DNA of 64,000 nt from Ilex aquifolium (taxonomy: Eukaryota > Streptophyta > Magnoliopsida > Aquifoliales > Aquifoliaceae), in assembly GCA_951799425.1 (NCBI GenBank), contig OX637405.1, forward strand, positions 28,436,635 through 28,500,634. Direction: 5' to 3'. Within the stretch, counting starts at the first letter, position 1. Each line of letters starts with the position of its first letter. Under the pieces are notes generated by a model. That model was not told the DNA's origin. It did no database searches and worked only from the letters and a program-made list of their open reading frames with translations. The translations under genes were made by a program, and so were the position numbers. Positions 60,036-64,000 of the stretch are shown piece after piece.

Positions 60036-61624
60036 TGATTAACCCTAATTAATGTAAAATATAATTAAGTTAATAGGTCAATTGTGTAATTAAATAAAGT
60101 TAAACTAGTCAAAATAAATCTAATTAGGGTTAATGTGTGAATTAAGGATAATGCATTGAATGTTGTTCTTTTCAGGGTTTTATGCGTTAAAACTACAAAC
60201 TACCGGGGAGCCAATTGTGACAAAGCTACAAACTTTAGGATGACAATTATTAAAACTCAAAACAAAGAGAGATTAAAGTAATCCAAATGACATCTTTGGG
60301 GATTATGAATGTCAACTTTTGGAAGCTTGTGAATGACAACTTTTGGAAGCTTGTGAATGACATCTTTGGGGCTTGTGAATGTCATCCCTTGGAGTTTGTA
60401 AAGGGCATCTTTTGGTTGCCTATAAATACCACCCCTTTGTGGCTTGTAAAAGTGATCATCAAATTTTTGCTAGAGCTCTTGGTTGTAGAAAACCCTCCAA
60501 GTTGTTATTTTCTTTGTATGCTTACTAGATCTCTCTTGGTTGTGGAATACCCTCCAAGTTGTTATTACTTTCTTTGTATTATTGCTTTCTTTTATGGTAT
60601 TATCATCTCTTGGTTGTGGATTACCCACCAAGTAGTTATTGTTTTCTTTTGTATTATTGCTTTCTTTTATGGTATTATCATCTCTTAGTTGTGGAATACC
60701 CGCCAAGTAATTATTGTTTTCTTTTAATTTAAGTATTATTTTCTTTTACTTCCATTGTTGGAGCTTCCTTCTTCCCTTAGAGGAGTGAAACTCTTCCACT
60801 TTTCTAGAGCTTTACCAAAGCCGTGAAAGGTGGAACGTGATTTACTCATTCTTTGTCGAAGATCGGCTCTTTTTGTAATATGTCGAAGTTATATTGATGC
60901 ATTTCTTTTATACTTAGCTTTAATCTTTATTTCTTCATAATATCTTCCCATTTCACTGTTGTTTCCCTTTTAAGCATGAGTAGCTAAGCTTTTTAGTTGG
61001 CTAGTCCAAAAGGAGACCTCCATTTGGAAATGCTATTTCAACTCTTTTTCTCTCCTTCCCTCAAAGTACGGTGGTTCGGTTTGATTGGGTAGAGAGTGGA
61101 TGAGATAGTGAGTCTTTGATATTCCGTAGACTTGTCACGGTTTATGATTAGATCCTCACTCAATCTCGTCCCTAGCTTCCCACGAATCAATCGGTCACCT
61201 ATGCTCTATTAGAGGAATGATTTGAGTTGAATTGGTATTTCCATTGGAGTGACCCCTAGGACTAGCCAACACTTATTTCCCATTCAAATTTCACCACAAA
61301 ACAAACCACAAACCAACTCCAACAACAAATGATTTTACACTTTTCTTGCACCAAAATCACCTTCATGATGATACAACTCCTTCCTTGAGGAGACGACCTT
61401 GGAATACCACCAAGTAAAACACGACCTGCAAAAGTCTTCTTGCGCTTGGGAAGCACTTTTGTTCATTCACATCCCACATTTTTAACATTCCATTTCCCCA
61501 TTTTCTTGCCCTTTCTTTTGACATCATCCCTAAGGGAGAGTGACACTTCCCTTAATCCATACACTATACATTGTTAAGGGATGGTTTTTAGAGGATAGGA
61601 AACAACAAGGTTTTTCATCAAGCA
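60036..61624 (+). repeat. 5' LTR of the second Athila-like element
   Basis: About 1589 bp, TGATTAACCC...CAAGCA; the start could be 60034. It has tandem blocks ATGACATCTTTGGGG/ATGTCAACTTTTGGAAGCTT (60284-60415) and about 65-80 bp units CTCTTGGTTGTGGAATACCC (60478-60720). A TATA box TATAAATA lies at 60421-60428 between them. GGAGACGACCTTGG near 61390 corresponds to GGGATCGACCTCGG of the other LTR. Confidence 0.75.
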
Positions 61625-61628
61625 TTTT

Positions 61629-61646
61629 TGGCGCCGTTGCCGGGGA
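61629..61646 (+). other. Primer binding site (tRNA-Asp)
   Basis: TGGCGCCGTTGCCGGGGA, identical to 11194-11211, four bases after the LTR. Confidence 0.9.
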
Positions 61647-62050
61647 AGGCAAGCGTTGAACCTAGAAGGTGATTTTCGGACAACGGAGGTAAGTCCCGTG
61701 ATGTTCATCATGGGCTGAGGTACGTTGATCCTTGTATATACTTTTGTTTGTTTACAATACATGATTCAAGTTGGGGGGTGAGGAGCACTGTTTGCATCTT
61801 AAACCAATGTTTGTGGGAATATTCTGCGTGAATATTCACGCCTACCGACACTAGCGCCTGTCGACACTCTAAAAAAAAAAAAAAAAAACTGACCCATTGG
61901 GATGCCTTTATTAGGCCTCCCACCTTTTTCTTTTTTTCCCATCCACCGGTGTTGGTCCCCCCCTTTCTTCTTCTTCTCTTCTTCTTCTTTGATTTCCCTT
62001 TTCTTCTTCTTCGTTGTTCTCTGTAAAAACAACCCACCCCCTACAAATTC

Positions 62051-62188
62051 ATGGCTGTAGAACCCGAAGATCAAGTCATTTGTTTAATAATTTGCGTTAT
62101 ATGTCTGTATTTGTTCATGGGTGTTCTTCTTCTGTTCGCATTTAAGATTAAGAGTTTCCAGCCGAACCCAGATCTCCCTAGAAGATGA
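62051..62188 (+). CDS. Small membrane-protein-like ORF, 45 aa, unrecognised
   Basis: MAVEPEDQVICLI starts a short frame with one strong hydrophobic segment (residues about 9-31, rich in Ile, Cys, Leu and Val) and a basic Pro-containing tail (KIKSF...RR). The ATG follows a CT-rich leader (61905-62040) that looks like a plant 5' UTR, itself just after a 19-base A-run at 61872. It was too short for standard ORF listing. I do not recognise the family; it may be chance. It lies between the primer site and the post-pol motif, where gag-pol would be. Confidence 0.3.
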   Translation: MAVEPEDQVICLIICVICLYLFMGVLLLFAFKIKSFQPNPDLPRR

Positions 62189-62540
62189 TTAATTGGTGTG
62201 TGTTGTTTGTAGGTTTCGGCAGATGAACAGATCTGTACCTTACAACCTCATTTCCAAACTTCATACACTGGTAAATTCGAAACATTGGGGACAATGTTCA
62301 GTTTAGATTGGGGGGGTGTGGATCTACTTTCTCTAGTTTCGTATTTGTAATTCTAGTTTTAGATCTGAACAGTTCACAGTCTTGCAAAAAAAAAAAGGGT
62401 TCTGTTTATTTTTATTCTGGATTGCGTATTTTTACAGTATTTGTGCATATATTTCATGATCACATCGGATGCAACTTCAATTGTCTTTGTGACTGGCAGA
62501 CGTTAAAGAACCAGATAGGGTGTCTCTAATTTTAGCAAGC

Positions 62541-62828
62541 ATGGATAGTAAACTTTTTTGGTTCAGTTTAGGCGTTTTACGCACCTTTCCATCCGATGTG
62601 TATGCTGTGATAATAAAAAAGGCAAGAGTTGTGAGAAAAATTGAAATTCAGGAAGCACAAACAAAACCATTGTGTGGCAGAAGCACTTTTGCTAAACGTC
62701 GTCGTGCCAAACGACTGGGTGCTTGTAAACAATGTGGCAGGTGTTTTCACATGAAAAAATACAATCAGTGTTCTGAACCAATTTCGGGTCGTGCAACCGA
62801 TCGATTAAACTGGATAGTGTATGGGTAA
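62541..62828 (+). CDS. Betaflexivirus-type nucleic-acid-binding-protein-like ORF, 95 aa
   Basis: From the ATG at 62541 (an upstream GTG at 62520 is unlikely). The middle is strongly basic, STFAKRRRAKRLGACKQC, followed by GRCFHMKKYNQC, i.e. C-X2-C-X11-C. An arginine-rich stretch followed at once by a cysteine finger, in a protein of about 100 aa, is the layout of the small cysteine-rich nucleic-acid-binding protein of carlaviruses and vitiviruses (Betaflexiviridae). The expected fourth Cys is absent. The stop at 62826-62828 is followed in frame by 38 sense codons with an acidic end, up to 62945. It occupies the env position of an Athila-like element. Homology is judged by motif only. Confidence 0.5.
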   Translation: MDSKLFWFSLGVLRTFPSDVYAVIIKKARVVRKIEIQEAQTKPLCGRSTFAKRRRAKRLGACKQCGRCFHMKKYNQCSEPISGRATDRLNWIVYG

Positions 62829-63429
62829 AGTAAGAATTTTCCTGACACGCCATCTTATTCCAGCCCGGGACTTACACGTTATGTGTTACAAGAAGTTGGA
62901 AGGGTCACTAATACTGACATAGACATAAGCGATGACTCGGATTAGATTTTGACTAATAAAGACAAAGCTGTGGAAAAACGTGTTTTGGGATGAAGGTTAA
63001 GGGTCCGAACTTTTTTGTAAATATTTTTTTGTACAAGTCTGTTTGTTGAAATAAAGATATTGGCCGAGTAAGGAATGTCCTAAAATGTCAACCTATAGCG
63101 TGGGTAGGGACTTATCCTGAGACGCCATAATTTTCCAAGTTCAATTTGTGCATTTAGTCTTCTTTCAATTTTCATAGATAAATGTGTATATAAATAACTT
63201 TGATCTTTAACTGAAGTTTAAAAAAAAAAAAATTGTGGAAAATATCTAATATTGAACCATATCCCCCTATTGAAAGTGTATGGGCCTAGTGATATTTTGA
63301 TCTTCATTTTGAACTTTGAATACATGAGCATGTTATAGAAGTTTATCCTATTGCTAAGAGTATCACATACTTGTTTTGCTTTTGAACTCAACCATAAGTG
63401 TACCATGAACTTGTAATTTTGGCAATTTA

Positions 63430-63840
63430 CGGATTGAGTTCACATTTAGTGCTTGACATGAATAGTGGAGATGAGTAAGAACTCATGTGAGCTTTAATGT
63501 CAATCCTCGTTTGGAGGGAACTTACAATTACTCAAGGAACAATTTTTCAAATTTCAAATTTGTTCAATAATCTCATTATGCTTGTTTTGGTTAGGTGCAT
63601 TTGGCTAGTTAATTAACTTTGTCTTGATATATACAATGCTCTCCTATGCTTATCTAGATATGATCTTAGGCCATTTTCTTTTTATTTATTTGAGCCTTAG
63701 CTTTTATTCTTGTGAAAATATTATCCCTAGTGCCGCGATTGAGCTTCAATTGAAATTCGTTTCTATGCCACACATTTGACCAAGCCAGTGAGAATGATAA
63801 ATCTCTACCTTACCTTGGTTGTTCCTCAAGCTGAATATGA
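63430..63840 (+). other. 3' region shared with the first Athila-type element
   Basis: Colinear with 19080-19490: GTGGAGATG, TTTGGAGGG, CAATAATCTCATTAT, GTTTTGGTTA, GATATGAT.TTAGGCCAT, ATTATCCCTAG, GATTGAGC, ACCAAGCCA.TGAGAA and CC(C/T)TGGTT. Similar order and spacing show common descent of the two elements' untranslated 3' parts. The last 160 bases are A/G-rich. Confidence 0.7.
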
Positions 63841-64000
63841 GTGATCACAAAAGTGAAGGAAGCATGGTGTGGAAACTCAAACAAGGAGATAATTGATGTT
63901 GAAACTCAAAGAGTTCAATAGAAAAAGAATGAAAATCTAAGAAGAGGAAGAAAAAGGGGTGAGAAGAAGAAAGAATGATCGAAAGAAAAAGGAAACTGTT

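Larger units (their letters stand above)
60036..64000 (+). mobile_element. Athila-like element, probably non-autonomous, right part outside the window
   Basis: LTR 60036-61624, tRNA-Asp primer site, then an interior without gag or pol. The post-pol motif (62287-62321), a short ORF in the env position (62541) and a 3' region colinear with that of the element at 10107-21607 follow. So the plan is Athila-like with the gag-pol block missing or replaced. It interrupts the copia element. Its 3' LTR and target duplication lie beyond the edge. Confidence 0.75.

Noticed and set aside
60287-60688. 133-codon frame in the second Athila-like LTR
   Set aside because: It is built from LTR tandem repeats (NDNFWKLV and LVVEYPPSCYYFL units) upstream and downstream of the TATA box, with no protein family.
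61629-61646. tRNA-Asp-like string (also 11194-11211)
   Set aside because: Only 18 bases of the complementary 3' end, adjacent to LTR ends; these are primer binding sites, not tRNA genes.

Overview
The window is plant nuclear DNA, almost certainly from a eudicot. It has two intron-rich plant genes (a pectin acetylesterase and a type-2-like metallothionein), AT-rich spacers, Helitrons, hAT elements, MITEs, and both Ty1/copia and Ty3/gypsy retroelements. The species cannot be named from the sequence. I saw no rRNA gene, tRNA gene or CRISPR array; the tRNA-Asp-like strings are retroelement primer binding sites.

Layout. 1-6548: the end of one Helitron-like element followed by a complete 5.2 kb Helitron (minus strand). 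6632-23804: a structurally complete hAT element with a perfect 8-bp target duplication, a four-exon transposase of 1093 aa without stops, and GAAACG-rich subterminal repeats. Inside it, 10107-21607 is a young Athila-type gypsy element with two 1081-bp LTRs (4 differences), one 1822-codon gag-pol frame, and a third ORF behind its own palindrome-rich promoter-like region. 23813-27718: a plant-mobile-domain pseudogene fragment, a MITE and a second Helitron. 27833-29444: a solo LTR holding a MITE with a long hairpin. 29445-36590: gene-free AT-rich DNA with a large inverted repeat, a 0.6 kb Helitron and microsatellites. 36594-43420: the 12-exon pectin acetylesterase gene. 47740-49225: the 3-exon metallothionein gene with G-box, TATA box and poly(A) signal. 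51541-60035: a decayed copia element broken by a solo LTR, a decayed hAT element (itself holding a MITE), a PIF/Harbinger-type MITE, and finally a second Athila-like element. That last element runs off the right edge.

How parts work together. The Athila insertion falls on the exon 1/intron 1 junction of the hAT transposase. Because the LTR begins with TG, the upstream junction still reads AG|GT, and a complete donor also survives downstream, so the retroelement could be removed as part of an enlarged intron. The second Athila-like element lacks gag-pol in the visible part but shares the primer site, post-pol motif and 3' untranslated region of the first, so it looks non-autonomous. In its env position lies a 95-codon ORF whose basic tract and partial zinc finger resemble the nucleic-acid-binding proteins of betaflexiviruses (carlavirus/vitivirus type), a possible capture of an RNA-virus gene by a retroelement. 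These two points are the main candidates for something new.
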